Positions 48,919 through 62,914 are shown, counted from the stretch's first letter. The stretch is 64,000 nt of DNA from Progne subis subis (GCA_022316685.1 JAKJHU010000026.1:806001-870000), one strand, 5' to 3'. Notes: generated by a model from the letters alone, not told the origin. Numbers and translations are program-made.

Positions 48919-51214
48919 AATATGTGTAAATCTTTGTGGAGTTCCTGGTGAGGCAGTGCCAGGTTATCAGCACACATGGTATTACTGATTCATTACAAGC
49001 TTTAGTCATTGCTCATTTTCTGAGCAGACATGCCTGCTAATTGTCTGTTAACTCATTACCACTAAAACCCCCGTCTGCAAAAGTATTTTAATTTTTCTGT
49101 ATAAGGAAACATTTTCAGAAGGACTAACAATTATCATGGAAGTTACTAGTTAGCAGTCCATTTCTTACCTTCATTAATACAAACTTATATTAAAACAAAA
49201 CAAAAAAACAAAAACAAAAAGGAAAAAAAGAAAAAAAGAAAAGCAGTTAACATGAAATAGTAAAACAAGTTCCAACTTTCTTAGCAGTTCAGATTCCATC
49301 TCATATTATGCAATATACTCTTGAATGCAGTGTTTAAAGATGCTTGAACATTACAGAGATCAGTGAAATAATAAAGATTTTATAAAATCTCTGCAATTTT
49401 ACTTTAACTGCAATGCAGATTTATTATGTTTTATATGACTTAACCTGTTGGGTTTTTTTTTTTTTGAAAAAGTGTACTTAAGACAAATGAAAACATTTAA
49501 CTTCAGAAAGCAAAAACAAAAAGGAAAAGTATACAGTCTAAGCAATATGAGCCCTATTTTTGCATAAGTTTTTTCTCCATTTTCTTCAGAAATATTACAA
49601 ATATAATGTAACAATTTTTTTCCAGTTGCTTCTCTTCTGAAATGATGTATCTATTTTATTCTCTGATGTTGCAGTCTTTCTCCTTAAGGGTATTTAAATA
49701 AGAACATATCAATTTTTTGCATCAGGGGTTAAAAAAAAAAAAGAAAAAAATGTATTAAATTGCTAGATGACTTGTTCTCAGGGCGGCCTGGGCTGGCTTG
49801 GGTGTCAAGAGGGCTGCTCTTTGGTGGACCTTTTAGCAGTTGTCGAAGAACTGCTGCTTCTTCTTCATCTCAGCTGGCTGATTCCCATTCCTTTCTAGCA
49901 ATAACTCTCCAGTTCTCTCTACCAGTGGTTTTGGTAACAACTTTTGGTCACTTACAATTACTCGTCTTTTCATTACGGCAATGATTATCCCAATTTCATG
50001 ACTAACTGAAACCATTCTAAAACCTTGATGCTTTCATGAGGTGCAGCCCCTCTATTGCAGCAGCTCTTGGTGCTGTTACTGCAACAATGAATCTTAACAG
50101 GCTTGTTGGTCTAAGGAGTAACTCTACCAGAAAAGAAAGAAACCAGGGACAGTTTTCAGGTGGATAACAAAGACAATCCAAACCTTCATGCAACTTATAC
50201 TTGCATTTATCTGTAAATGATAAAATAAAAGACACATGCTAAAAATCTCTTTGATGATTTAAAGTACTCTCAGGATTTAATTGTCACTGAAATTTCACTT
50301 TAAAAAAACTAAATATATACATGAAATAATACATCTCTTAAGTAAAAATTAATTTTAGAATTTATCTCGTCTGTATATTCAGTTGTATTTGGGATACCTG
50401 AAATAGTAAGTAATAGCTTAAAAAGTATTCCTCTAACAAGGAGAATACTTAATTTAAAACTGAATTCTCTTATGGCTCTTTTATAACTACTCAATAGTGT
50501 TAAGCTTTTGGTAATATAGAATACTTAGAATTGCTCTTCAGGTTTATACTTTATCTTACAGCTCAGGAACATATTTCAAGATCCATCTGAGAGTTTTTTA
50601 GGAAATGTTTTATTTTCTGGGGAAAAAAAAAAAAAAAAAAAAAAAATTGTCCCACATCACCAACTGCCTCCAAACAGGCTGACCTTGACATTCTGAAAAA
50701 ATGCAAGCATAGAGTAATTTGTAAACAGACAACTCTTCTCTATTCTTATATTTGAAAAAAAAAAAAAAAAATCCATGAAACTGTTGAGAACATAAGCACA
50801 ATTTTTAAATTGTATTCCTCAGGAAGCATGATTTTAATTTGTTTTCATGTTTACCAAAATAAAATGGTATTGTACTTAAATTCATCTAATCAAAGTCTTA
50901 AGCCCGATCTCATCTGGCAAGGAATTCCACATGCTCTCAAAGGGAACATTTTCTAAATGCAGACACATTAGGAAAGCATTTTAATTGTGTCTGAGATCAG
51001 TCATTCTCCCAGTATAGTATAATAAATCTGATTTACTCAAGTCTACGGTTAGCAAAGGCCATTGTTATTACACAGGAAATAATGTAGAAATATGGTGACT
51101 ATGTTTCTGTTTCTGGCCTAGATGGTGTTTTAAAAAATTCAATATCTCATTCTCCTTCTCCTTAATATCTCTTCCTAAGTATGTATCTGATAAATCAAAG
51201 TAAGAATCTTGTTC
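48916..51214. other. Intergenic DNA, A/T runs
   Basis: A-rich simple sequence at 49193-49242, 49729-49750, 50623-50646 and 50754-50771. A less AT-rich block at about 49770-50240 has overlapping openings on both strands (49760-49984 plus, 49833-50015 minus, 50017-50235 minus). It has a few CpGs but no recognised protein or repeat. Confidence 0.5.
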
Positions 51215-52059
51215 CATAGAGTCATAGAATGGTATAGGCTGGGAGGTATTTTATCGCTCACCTGGTTCCAGCTGCCCCTAGCTTCCACTAGACCAGCTTG
51301 CTCAAGCACCATCCAGCCTGGCCTTGAGCACTTCCAGGGGTGGTGTGTCAACAACTTATCTAGACAAACTCTTCCGGTAACTCACCACCACCACCATCAC
51401 CACAGTGAAGAATTTCTTTCTAATAGTTAATCTATACCTACCTTCATTCAGGTTAAATCCTATTACTACCTGCCTTTGTGAAAAATCCCTCTTCAGCTCT
51501 ATTGTAGGCCCCCTTTAGGTACTGGAAAGCTGCAATTTGCTCCCAAAAATCTTCTTTTCTCTGGACTAAACAGCCTTTTCTCACAGGAAAGGTACTTCAC
51601 TCCCTGACCATTTTTGTGGCCCTCCTCTGGGCTCACTCCAATGCATCCACTTATTTCTTGTGCTGGGGACCCCAGAGGTGGATGCAGCACTCCAGGTGAG
51701 GTCTCAAAAGAACAGAGGGGAAAGAAAGAACCCTCTCCCTCCACCTGATGGCCAGGACTGATTTTGATGCAGTGCAGGACACAGATGGCTGCAAGGGCAC
51801 ATTGCCAAGTGATGTCCAGCTTTTTGTCCACCAGAATCCCAAAGTCCTTCTCCTGAGGGCTGCTCTCATCCATTCTTGCCCAGTCTGTACTCTGGCTTGA
51901 CCTGGCCCAGGTGTAGAACCATGCCTTTGCCCTTGTTGAACCTCATGAGGATCACCCAGGCCCACCTCTCAAGCCTGTCAAGATCCCTCTGTGGATGGCA
52001 TTGCCTTCCCTCCAGCATGTTGACTGCACTACACAACTTGGTGTATACATCAAATTGAG
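51215..52059 (-). mobile_element. CR1 LINE, 3' 0.85 kb
   Basis: On the plus strand it begins CATAGAGTCATAGAATGG, TATAGGCTGGGAGG, the reverse complement of a CR1 3' terminus. It then runs through GCCTGGCCTTGAGCACTTCC, the antisense CR1 ORF2 stretch TGGATGCAGCACTCCAGGTG, TGTCCAGCTTTTTGTCCACC and AACCTCATGAGGATCACCC, and stops near CACAACTTGGTGT. It is 5'-truncated. The openings at 51209-51430, 51499-51873, 51651-51965 and 51876-52058 all lie within it and are remnants or antisense readings. A short histidine-codon-like CAC run (about 51384-51403) is a small expansion within the copy. Confidence 0.93.
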
Positions 52060-52634
52060 GGATATTAAGAATAATACAGGAGTTAGAGAAGATTTTGTGT
52101 TCAAAATCTCATTAATGTCTGCTCAAAACTGTGAATCCATCTTGTGAGCTCTGCATAGGTAGTGCATTTTACTATTAGTCACAGATAATGCACTTCTTGT
52201 CTCTACTCTATAGGTCTGTTTTTAAGGATAGTTTCTGTCCATGCATCTGTTTGTGAGAAAAGATATTATTTGTCTGGTTTTGGTGTTTGTGGGTTTTTTA
52301 GATCCTACTATGAGACTCCACCCAATCAAAGAGTTTCAATTGTTACTGGGAGCTAATTTGGATATAGCTTAAAAACGTAGTGACTATGGTTGACGGTTCC
52401 TGAAGAGTTAATGAGAGAATACCAGAACTAGTCTCCTCTCTTATTTATATAACAACTTGACACTTTACAAATTCATGAGCTGAAATTGTTCTGCACATAT
52501 GCACAATATCTTATTTTTCATTCAGCACTGTTTCCATTTCCTAGTGCCCTGTGTGACTTTGCTCACCGGTTGGAAAGTAGTGCAATGCATCATTTATGCT
52601 GCCTTCCACCTTTATTGACTGATGGCCTCCTTTG

Positions 52635-52644
52635 CTGTCAATCA
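52635..52644 (-). promoter_or_regulatory. PBX-MEIS type motif TGATTGACAG
   Basis: The minus strand reads TGATTGACAG, an exact match to the composite PBX-MEIS/PREP homeodomain site. It sits in an unrepetitive, moderately GC-richer island (52480-52800). A ten-base motif can occur by chance, so binding is only suggested. Confidence 0.3.
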
Positions 52645-53843
52645 TTCCACTTGAATTTTGTCATAAAGAATGTGAAAATTTTTGTTGCTGATATGACTGA
52701 AATGCATTCACCTGTAAACAAATGCTTGAGACAGAAATCAGAACGGTTACCTAAGGTCATTTCAGATATCACAAAGACCTAATGGAAGTCAAATGCTGAT
52801 ATTCAATTGACAAAGTGACAAACACACTTTCCTTGTTTGATTGGAAAAGAAAAACACATTATCAATAATTATTAAGAAGGCAGGTTTTTTTCTTCTGAAA
52901 ATAGTTCCCTTTGACCGTAACTGATCCACAGCCCTGGGCAAGAGATGTTCGTGTAAAATTGTTACATGACCTCACCAGAGAACGACCTTGATTGCCTATC
53001 TCTTGCTCAAATCCAAAAGTGCTATATTCAAACACCAACTGGCTTATAATAGATACATGTCAGAGAGCAGCAAGTTTACCAGGATTCAGAGGATTCAGCA
53101 GGGAAGCAGGGCCAGAAACAGGACTGGAGATGACACAATCACAGCAACAGTCAGGCCAAAAGTGGGAGCCCATACCCAAGTTTAAATGGAGCTCCTGAGC
53201 CCACACGCAAAAGGTACGAATGAAGGCTCCCATGCAAGGCTGGTCAGGGCTTTTGAGACAGGCAGTTTGTACGTTGAGAATTAATATATTTTGAGCCATA
53301 CTGAGTGTTTTGTATGTTTTATAGCATTCAAATTGTCAAGACTGAAAGTCAAATTTTAGAATCACTAAGTTTAGTACCACTGCATGATAAGAATCATGAA
53401 ATGCTGGAAGTAGACATGTCAGTATTTGGTACTGTTTTGTAGAAGCTGATTATAGGCAACACCTAATACTAAAGCAAACAGAATGAGGTATTGACACATA
53501 ACCTGAAATATATTTATCCTCAGTTATTAATAAAAATAAAGAACTTTCATGTGAACTGGCCCAACCCTGTGTCCCCATTTACAGCCTCTTACAGTGATCT
53601 TTGTTGAAGTCATAAAATTTTGAAGAACATATATATAGGGTCCAAATCCTTTGAAGTTTTCCTGACAAAAAGGGTCCAAACGTAGGTTTTGAAATAACAT
53701 AAAATCTCTTGCATTGCATATGATATTAATTCACAAAATATTCCAGCTCCACATATTAAACTGCATTAAACTGTGAATTGTTTCAGTTATACAAGGGAAA
53801 AAAGTGAAACTTTGTTCATACCTGAACATCACACAATGTTTTT

Positions 53844-53870
53844 CAAACAAACAAACAAACAAACAAAAAA
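53844..53870. repeat. (CAAA)n microsatellite
   Basis: Five CAAA units followed by an A run. Confidence 0.9.
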
Positions 53871-56800
53871 GGAAAAAATGGAGGGGAAAAGGGTTAAAAT
53901 CTCTTACCTCAAATGTTCTCAAAGAAAATCCATCTGAATTTATTGGAAGCACATACATTTAAATACATGAAACCTGAGAATATAGCAGATTGGGAGGTTA
54001 CTGAGTGAGAGGATGAAAATGTTTCTCAAAGAAAAACCTTCAGAAAGAGGGGTCAGATATGCAGAAGAAAAAGGAAGACTAATTTTTTTTTAAGAATTCA
54101 GCATTGGATATGTCTTTATTTTAAACTGTCATAGAAATTCTCTCAACATTTCCTCATTCTTTACAGCTATTTCTTCATTTCTCCTCAAAGAATCTCTGAT
54201 TTGACAGATGATTTAATGAAACTGAAATTTCTATTAATTTATATTCCAATGTGGATTTGTATACAATGTTTCTGTAAAGCTTCATAATTAGCCAACTCCA
54301 GAAATGGTCATGTATTTGTCAAAAATCTTTATATGTCACAAATAATGCAGTCATGCATGGGGTGGGTCAGATACAACATGAACATCTTTTAACTCAGCAA
54401 ATCCAAGGGCTCTCTTGAGGATGAGAGAGATGGGGGAAGCCAGTAGCAGACTAAATTTCTTTCTCATCCTTCCCTAAAAAGCAGGTAAAGAAACAATGTC
54501 AAGATGTTGATATGACTTTTGATCAGTTGTAGAATATATTATAGACAATCCACTGTTTCAACTTAATGTAAGTTTTATTGGGGGAATGTGGCTCACTGGA
54601 ATAACAGGTGCATATAAACTCTTGCAATGCAAAACTGCCTAGGATTATGTCTCCTCAGCAAGGGTTCCTTGTGGTGCATGAGGAAATTGGTGATTTTCCC
54701 AGGTTGCCACAGGCCTCTTTTTTTTCTTTGTCCCTGCTGAGGACTGGTTTTATACCATATTCATCTGTATTTTTATAATCAGTCACCATCTTTCTTTGCT
54801 TTTCAAGAGCAATCACGCTATCATAGATGCTGCTCCATTAGGCAGCCTTTCTCGTTTCATTTCCCTGTAGACATGCTGGGTTCTCATCTTGAAATGGCAT
54901 CTGCCATCAGCTATTCCAAGATGCCAGCAGAAAAGGGGGAGATCACAAGGAGATCACAATTTTAAAAGACACAAATCTCAGATAATTCCTAGTACTTGAG
55001 ACTGACTAGATCTCCTGTCTTGGAGTAGAAGATCATACAGAAGAAAAACTATCATTTTGCAGCTGAAACGCTCATGAATGTACTGCTTAAAGGCTATTTC
55101 AGAAAACAAAGGAACAACGAAAACAGACAAAGAAATGCAAAGAAGAAGAGGTGATCACAGCAAGACATCAGAACCATCTGTTCCTTTTGTTCTGAGTAAA
55201 TACTTCTGGATGAGCAAGCCCACCTGAGAACCTTAACAGCAACAAAGGCCTTGTGTTATCAGTGGCAAAGGTGGAGTTTGTTTACAGCTGACTAGTGACA
55301 AAGGCATGCTACCTCAATATTCAGGATGCATCCAGACAAACAAACTGTGTATTATTAGGCAAGAACTGAAACTGCCCAAGTTTAAAAGCTTATCACTGTT
55401 CCTGTCTATAGCATTTTTTTCCTTTTACTGGCTGATAATTATTGTGTCTGTTTCTCTTCTTTTCACTTGTTTTCACTGTAATGCGGAAGTTCTTTTACCA
55501 AGCAAGAATAATAATGGGACGTACATAACAACTATTTCAGCTTTTGTTACGCTCTCATATAATAAGTACTTGTCCTTGAACTACTGGAAAGGGATTAACA
55601 AAATTGTTAAAAATATATCTATTCATATCAATTATGGAAAATCTAAATATCACCCCTCTTTTCCACACAAGTTTGCAACAAAATGAATGAACAAGATTTC
55701 AGTACTTCACATGTAAAGTTGTGCTGCTTTAGTTTGACAAAAACTGAATATTATCTTTATTTTTTACTATACCTACCCATGGAAAGTAGATATACTTCCC
55801 ATAGGAGAGAAACATGATTATATCACTATACTTAAATTTACCATCAAATCACTTCTTTTCATTGATCTAAAAATTGCTTTTCTTCTTAATGCCTCATTCC
55901 CAACCTGTAAAATGGAAAGAATACTATTTTACAATGCAGGTCTTCATGCCAAATGCTCAACTAAAAAGGCAATATAGGTGATATAATAATCTTTTAGGGA
56001 AAATCATCTTATGAAGGGGAGAAAAGATAAATACTTGTACTTTGGAGACATAGTTTTCTGTGCACATCATCTGTGTGGAAAAAAAAGTCTTCTCCCTGGA
56101 AATTTCCAGCATTCTAATCAGCATTTAAATCCTGATGATATGCAATTTAACTCTTTCTCTTTGTTTGATATAACTGTTTACACTAAATAATGTGAAACAT
56201 TTCTTTAATTAATATTCATTGAAAATATTTATGATTTACAAGAAAAATGGAAAAATATCAATAATAAACTAAAATCTTTATACCAACAATCCTAATTTAT
56301 ATAGAAAGCTTTTTATGAGTTTCCCACAGTTCTTCACAATCAAATCGTACAGAACTGCAGGAAAGAAAAGTAATCCATCTCAAAGAACGCCATTTGGAAA
56401 AGACTTGTTGTCTCTGTGCTTGTAGAAAGATTCCAAAAATGAAGAAAATGTATATGTACAGGAAGCAAGGGATATATTTAGGGTGCCAGGAGAGGAATGC
56501 TGTTTCAAATATTTTCTTTATTCAGTGGCAGAAGTAATAAATTCCACAGTACATGATTTGAGACAAAAATAAATAACAAACATTACTGAAAACAAAACAG
56601 TAAGGAAGTAAAATATGAACATATTGCAAACAGCATTTGGCATTGTGTGAAAATAACAGGGTCTCTTTTGTTTCCTTATCAGCTCTGAAAAGTGTGTTGC
56701 CTGGTTCTATGTAAATGCAGATTCATTTTTTTCTTTTAATAAGATGAATAAACTTTTGTTTTAAACCTCAATATTTTTAACACTGAACAGAAGTATGGGT

Positions 56801-58129
56801 ATGTGAGGCAGGGAAGATACAGTTTAGATACTGAGTGTTTCATGAAACATGGTAAACTAACTATTCTATCTATATTCAACCTAAAATTTAAATTCTCTAT
56901 TTTCCATTGTATTGAAGTATTTGAATTTTACCAAAAAAAAAAAAAAAAAAGGCTGTATTAATAGAAGTTTAAACACGTATTGCTTATTACAAAAATGATA
57001 CATATTACAAGATTTCTGGGAAAATACTTGGGTAAAATCTACAATATCTGCACTAGTGTAGAGGTCAATAACTTGTTTTTGGATTAGTTTATTATGTGAA
57101 GATTTCGTATTGAAAAATAGTTATAGTTAGGGTGAAACTGTCAAAAACACATATAAACATATGGGAAAATTAAAGTTAGGGGTTTTTTGTTTTTTTTAAG
57201 CTAATTGTTAAATCAGATGTGAATAATTGCATTAGGAATTAATTTATTATTAATTAATTTCACCCTTTCAGATCTAAATAGAGGTGGTGTTCTCCAGCAT
57301 GAAGCTGGAGGGGACGGATCATTTTCCTGTGTCAAGTATCATATGACTGTATATATTCTCAGGGCAAGTAGCAGATGTAGGTAGGTTGCAACTCTAACAT
57401 TAAAAAACCCCAAAACTTTTTTGAGGCTAGAGCGAGTGATCTGAATTGTCTCGGAGTATGGAGAGATTCAAGAGCTTTTACAGGTACTCAATCCTCTCTT
57501 CTTCAAGGCAGCAAAACCAGTACTGTTGAGAAACAGCACAGATGCACAGAGAGGATCATGTTTGCACTTTGGATTAGCATAGAGGGACAGAGAGCAAAGA
57601 GGCCCCAGCTGGGGGCTGGTGGCAGGGTGCGAGGCATCAGGTGGGTGAAGGGTAAAGGATCCCAGTCTGCTCTGCTGAAAGTTGCTCATCTGCCATCCTG
57701 TGCCAAGGAAATGGCTCTTTAAGCAGAGGCTCTGCTGGAAGTAAGAGGCAGATTGCAGTGGTGGGCAGTTGCTACCAGAAAATAGCAAGCTGGGCTTGTG
57801 ACTGAAGAGAGAATTTCATAGTGACTTGCTTGCCAAGTGCACAAATGTGTCAGACCTTATGAAATGTCTCTACCAACTGCTAGGAAACAACAGAGGGGGT
57901 CTGTAGTGTGCATGGGAATAAAAATAGCAGAGTGAAAGAGAGAGATGGAGTAGATTTTAGGGTTTTAAGATGTTTCAAGAGTACCAAAATCCCTAAAGTA
58001 GTGTTCTTTGTAATGCTCTCTGCAATTTCAGTAGTGCTGGAGATGAAAGAAACTTTTAATGCTGGGCTGAGAAGGCAGTAGTAAGGATTAAGAGACATCA
58101 GAAGCTTCTAGCATTATGATGGTCATGCA

Positions 58130-59910
58130 GAAGAGATGTTATTTCCTCTGAATGACAAGTGGGTCAATCTGCTACCATTTAATAGCAAGGAAATTAAGAG
58201 TGAACTTTTAAATGAAAGAATAAGAGTAAACTGACAAGTCCAGAACAACACAAAGCTGGAGATGACATATCTATTACAGATGATGTTATGGAAATATTTT
58301 TAGTCTCTGTAAAGGCTACAACACAGAAAGGAATTAGTCAAACACAGAGTACGATTTAAACTGGATGTTGGGAAAAGAACCAAACCTGTACAGTAACAAT
58401 ACAAAGTATAAGTCCTCAAATGAAGGAACATGAATAGTGAAATAGCAGACATACCAGAAACTTGGTGGGAAGAGAAAAATCTGCTAAGTATCATTCAGTG
58501 GAATGAGATTAGCAACAATGATCGAAAGAACACTGACTATTTGGCAGGATCAAATTATATGCACCCAAGATTTACTTAAAATCCTCCTGGTACTTGAAGT
58601 AGTTGGGAGATATGAAGGCATCTTTTAAATTGATCCCAAGTGAGATTCCAAGAAATTCATAAACATAACAGGGCACATAAACCCGGTATCTCAACAAGGC
58701 AAATTATTTTAGCCTATAATGCACAAATTAATAATCACAAACATAAATCTGACCCTATACTGGGGAAGAGACAATGCAGATGCTTGAAGGGAAAGAAATC
58801 CTGTGTCATAAACATAGTATCGATATTTGAAAGTTTAACATGTGGGTAAGGGTAGTCTGCCTGATATATCCCACCTGGAGTCCCACTAAGTTTCTGGTTC
58901 AATTTGTCATCCAAAGCTTTAAAGAACTTAATCAGTTACAGCGTAAGAGAAAAAGTTCTTCACTTTATTTAATCATTTGGTTAAATGATGAAACAGAGGG
59001 TAGGAATGAATACTTTTTTCAGTTATCAACAGTGAATTCTGCATAGATCTGTGCTGGGACTTGAGCAGTTCAATATATTAATAGATTATCTGAAACTGAA
59101 AGCCATTAGTGAAGTGCCAAAGTTTACTGCTGATAGTAAGTTATTTAAAACAGTAAAAGTGAAGGCAGACCATGAAGAATTGCAGGAGGATCTGAAGAAG
59201 ATGAATGAGTAGCCAGTAAAATGGCAGATGAAATTCAGTATAGATAAATGTCAAGTCAGGTATAGGGGAATGAGCAGGCCTAAACAAACAGCACAATGGG
59301 CCCTGAATTGGTCATTATCACTCAGGAACAAAATCTTGGGTCATCATAAAAGGTTCTATGAAAATGCCAGCTCAATATTGGTAAGACAAGCAAATCAAAG
59401 GTAAGAATAGTTTTAAAAAAAAGTGAAGAATAAAAAAGGGAACATCATATCTCATTGTATAATTTTCTGGAATCTCCCCTTTCTCCTCCCTTTTAAATAG
59501 AATTGATGAAAAATGGGCAAGATTCAGGAAAGAAGAACAAGGATTAACAAATTTATCAAACTGCTTCTTGTATAAAATAATGAACTAAGAGAAGACCATA
59601 AAACTTGGGAAAAAATGATGAAAAAAAGAGATTGCAATAAACCTCTTTTTTTAAAAGAGTGTCTGGGAGAGGTTGGGTAAGGACTGGTAATCCGTTGGGA
59701 GTATAAAGATGTCCGAAATAAAAGGCGAGATAGATAAATTTAGTAGGCGTCAGCTTCAAAACAGTTTTAGGGAATTAGTTCTTCCCTTAGTAGCTGTAGG
59801 CTAGTGGAACTGCTCTAAAGAATGTTGGAAATACTAAAAAGAACATGGACTGAGGGAGACACGGGGAAAACTCATGGAAAAGGACTCCAATGATACCTAT
59901 TTAATACATA
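58130..59910 (+). mobile_element. Ancient CR1-like LINE, about 1.8 kb
   Basis: A sense-strand, very diverged CR1/L3-type copy. Endonuclease-side text includes GAAACTTGGTGGGAAGAG (58458-58475, ETWWE-like). The clearest part, 59107-59250, reads VPKFTADSKLFKTVK and then DHEELQEDLKKMNE, a stop, and PVKWQMKFSIDKCQ. This corresponds to the RT catalytic region, with the usual FADD changed to FTAD and a conserved tryptophan codon lost to a stop. The end (59750-59905) still follows the CR1 C-terminal order: AGTTCTTCCC, GTGGAACTGC, GAATGTTGGAAATAC, CTCATGGAAAAGG. It is far older than the copies at 39 and 51.5 kb. The openings at 58640-58849 and 58840-59046 are its remnants. Confidence 0.8.
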
Positions 59911-62900
59911 TGTACAATTTCTGACTCCAGAGCCAAAAAACATTGAAAAGCACATGAGGCAAAAAGGTCACAGATACTTCTCAAATTTTCATTCTTTCCT
60001 AAACTTCAATTTATGACATATTTTATTTCAAAAAAATATAGAAACAAGCATTTGGTGTGACTCAGAAGGCCTTTATTATATTGGTCTCTTGTTATTGATT
60101 CTTCCAATGACAGACACTGCCTACTTCATTAGCGACAAACCAACCAAACTGAGCATAGAGAACAAGGCACGCCCTCACTGTCAATAAATGCATTGCAACT
60201 TCACTCTCATCCTTATGTGACCCTAAAACCATAGGGTTTTATATTATTTATATTCACTTCTATATGAATTTTCTTCTTCTTTAATGGCAGTTGATTCATA
60301 GCCTGCTCAAGTCTTGTTTTCACAGGGTGGTCTGTACATCCTCACTTATGCAAGTGTGTTGAGGGGTGCTTTGAGGTGTGAAGCCTGGTGAGAATAGTGC
60401 TGGAGGAGCGTGGGAGGTGGGGACTGCCACACCTGGTGCAATGTGGACCATTTTGCCTGTTGGAGTCAGTTCCAAGGATGCAGAGTACAGCAGCATTCTT
60501 ACAAGTCATTTCAGACACTCACAGGCGAGGAGTGCAGCAAGCACGCGACGCAGACAGCAACAGCCTGGCGCTTGAGCACCAGCCCTCTCTCAGCAGAGAC
60601 AGATGATGTCTGGTCTAATAGAAGCAGACAGTGATAGGCACACTGCCTTTTCCTGAAATGGAGCCTGTAATTGAATGATAAGGAATTTGGGGCTGTCCTA
60701 ATAAGGTGATTACGCAGATAATTTTGTTGCAATTTTTTTTTTTTTAAATTTTTTTTTTTTTTTTTTGCAAACAGAGTCTGTGCTATGTCTCTGATAAAAA
60801 CAGGTTTTTCCTATACTTATTGTTCCTGGAGAGCTGCTTAATTAAAGATTTATACTCCCACCTTAGCAATGGCAACATTAATCTTCATAGGTATGGACTG
60901 CATACATAGTAAGAGTAGTAATTATGAAAGAGCATTTCTTCTCATACCTACTTTCATCTTATCTTTTAGTTTGTAAGTTACTACTCATTATTTGAGACTG
61001 TAAAATCAAAAACTTCTGAAAGTCAAAATGCCTCTGGTACCTCTACTTTGTTTGGGGGATAAATCACAGCTTTCCCCAATATTTTTCCTGACTCTGATAT
61101 TACTTTGTTATTGGTCTTTATAATTTCAGATTGCTGTTCACATCAGGGGTTTTTGAACAGAACCTCGTCAAGGTCTCACCGAGGATTTTTAATACTAAGA
61201 AGCCAAATTACCTCTAGCTCCAGACTACCTGGTGTTTTATTCTTGCACAGATTGAAAGAGTCCAGATACAGGCAATTTAGACTTTTTCTTTTTTTTTAAA
61301 TGTTTAGACAGCACTGTGTTTTAGAAAAACAGAGAACAAACCCTTGCAAAATTTTTATTGAGGAGACATAAAATTTTCTTCTCCTCCTATCTATTGATAC
61401 ACTGGTAGGTGAGCATTTAACGGTAGCCTGTGGCTTCTGCTTCCCTCAGTGATTGCACTTTTTGGAACTGGAGGTTTCTTAGGTATGAAACCCCTTGTAG
61501 AACTTGGCAAAACAATATCAATAAAAAGAAGAAACTCTTCTTTAGATTGTCACCAACCAATATTAATTGTATTTATAAAGGTATTTCTTCTTCTGGAAAA
61601 AAACCCCTCATAGTCTGTTGTTAGTTACAGGCTGTCTTCATAGAAGAAAAACATGGGAGCGGTAGTGATTTTTACTTTCTTTTTTATACTTCCTTAAGGC
61701 GGAGAATGTTCTGAAGGATGCTGTTTTGCTCCACAGCTAGGAATGCTGATCTAAATTTAACTCATATTTTTGTGATTAAGACTCAGTGAAGATCCATATA
61801 ACAATACAGTTGAATTAGAGTAATTCACTGACAAAAGAATTTTGTCTAGAAAATAATTTTCCTCTAAAGTCATTATATTTATGTGACTAACAAAATAGCT
61901 TGATTAGCACCATAATAATGTCTACCAAATAAATATATAATGATTCACTACTTATGGCAAGCAAAGAGAATAATTTCTTAACATTATGTGCTGAAAAACA
62001 TTATCAATCGAGTTAATTTGTCAAAAAATTGTTGATATATTTGGCTTTTTCATCTTATTCATTAACTAAACTATGGGGGGGAAGAAGATACAACATTTTC
62101 AATGTCTCTGATTCTGTTGACACTGGTTTTATACTAATCATCAGGAAAGTTTTTGACATGCATCTAGACATATAATAACGTATTGTCTTGCATTTTATGT
62201 AAATCCCTCAGTAGTTTATCATTAATCATTGTGCCATTGAAATGCAATAATATTTTTTTAAAAAACAGAGTAAAATATAAGGTTTTGAGTGATCAAAGGA
62301 AGAAAAGACCTAGTTTGTTCCTAAAAAGGGCTGATCCAACTAGGGTTTATTCAGCCTGAACCTGTACTATTATGTTTCAAAGAAAGCATTTCACTTGATT
62401 ATCTTGTTTTTTTCATAAGTGAGAATTTCTGAATAAGAACAATCACGTGGTTATTTGCTGGGGTTTTCCCCCGCCCACTGCCTCCCCCCAAAATTAAAAG
62501 TCTGTGAAAATGCTTTTGTACACATCCACTTTCCAAGTCTTTGTCATCTATCATGGCAGCCTCCTTTCCCTTCCTCTCAGTTTTGTTTTTTTTTTGCTGG
62601 AATGACCTGAGCGGTGCCTACCTCTACTCTGCTGCTGCACAACAACACACTATAATGAAGAAAGATCATTCACTTTCTTCTCTAGGGCAGTGACTTTCCT
62701 TCTGTCAAGAAAATTGGTGAAAGATCATACAGCAGCAGTCTGTGCAAGTTAGTTTAGGAAACCATCTAGTGTCTCATGTTGTACTGCAACACTTTACACA
62801 TGAGATCAAAGCATAAGATCAATCTCACATGTTCATCATATCCAAGTCCTCCATAGATTTCAGTGTCCTATTGCTTGAAACTGGCAGTAATATTACAGGA

Positions 62901-62914
62901 TTTTTTTGAGGTAT
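59911..62914. other. Intergenic DNA, one CpG-bearing island
   Basis: AT-rich apart from about 60340-60720, where three plus-strand openings and one minus-strand opening overlap and several CpGs cluster (60524-60572). A split T-rich run lies at 60732-60766. There is no gene or recognised repeat. Confidence 0.45.
60732..60766. repeat. T-rich run
   Basis: Two T runs separated by AAA. Confidence 0.9.

Larger units (their letters stand above)
52060..58129. other. Intergenic DNA with candidate conserved islands
   Basis: No gene supported. Less AT-rich islands lie at about 52480-52800, 53085-53260, 54550-55300 and 57270-57900. The 126-codon plus-strand opening at 55306-55686 has one hydrophobic stretch but no known domain and no promoter or splice context. 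The 106-codon minus-strand opening at 57468-57788 is also unrecognised. A (CAAA)n run is at 53844-53870 and an A run at 56933-56950. Confidence 0.45.

Noticed and set aside
51499..51965. Overlapping 124- and 104-codon openings resembling a real protein
   Set aside because: They are frames of the minus-strand CR1 copy at 51215-52059.
55306..55686. 126-codon opening with a membrane-like stretch
   Set aside because: The hydrophobic run matches T-rich codons, and there is no domain or gene context.
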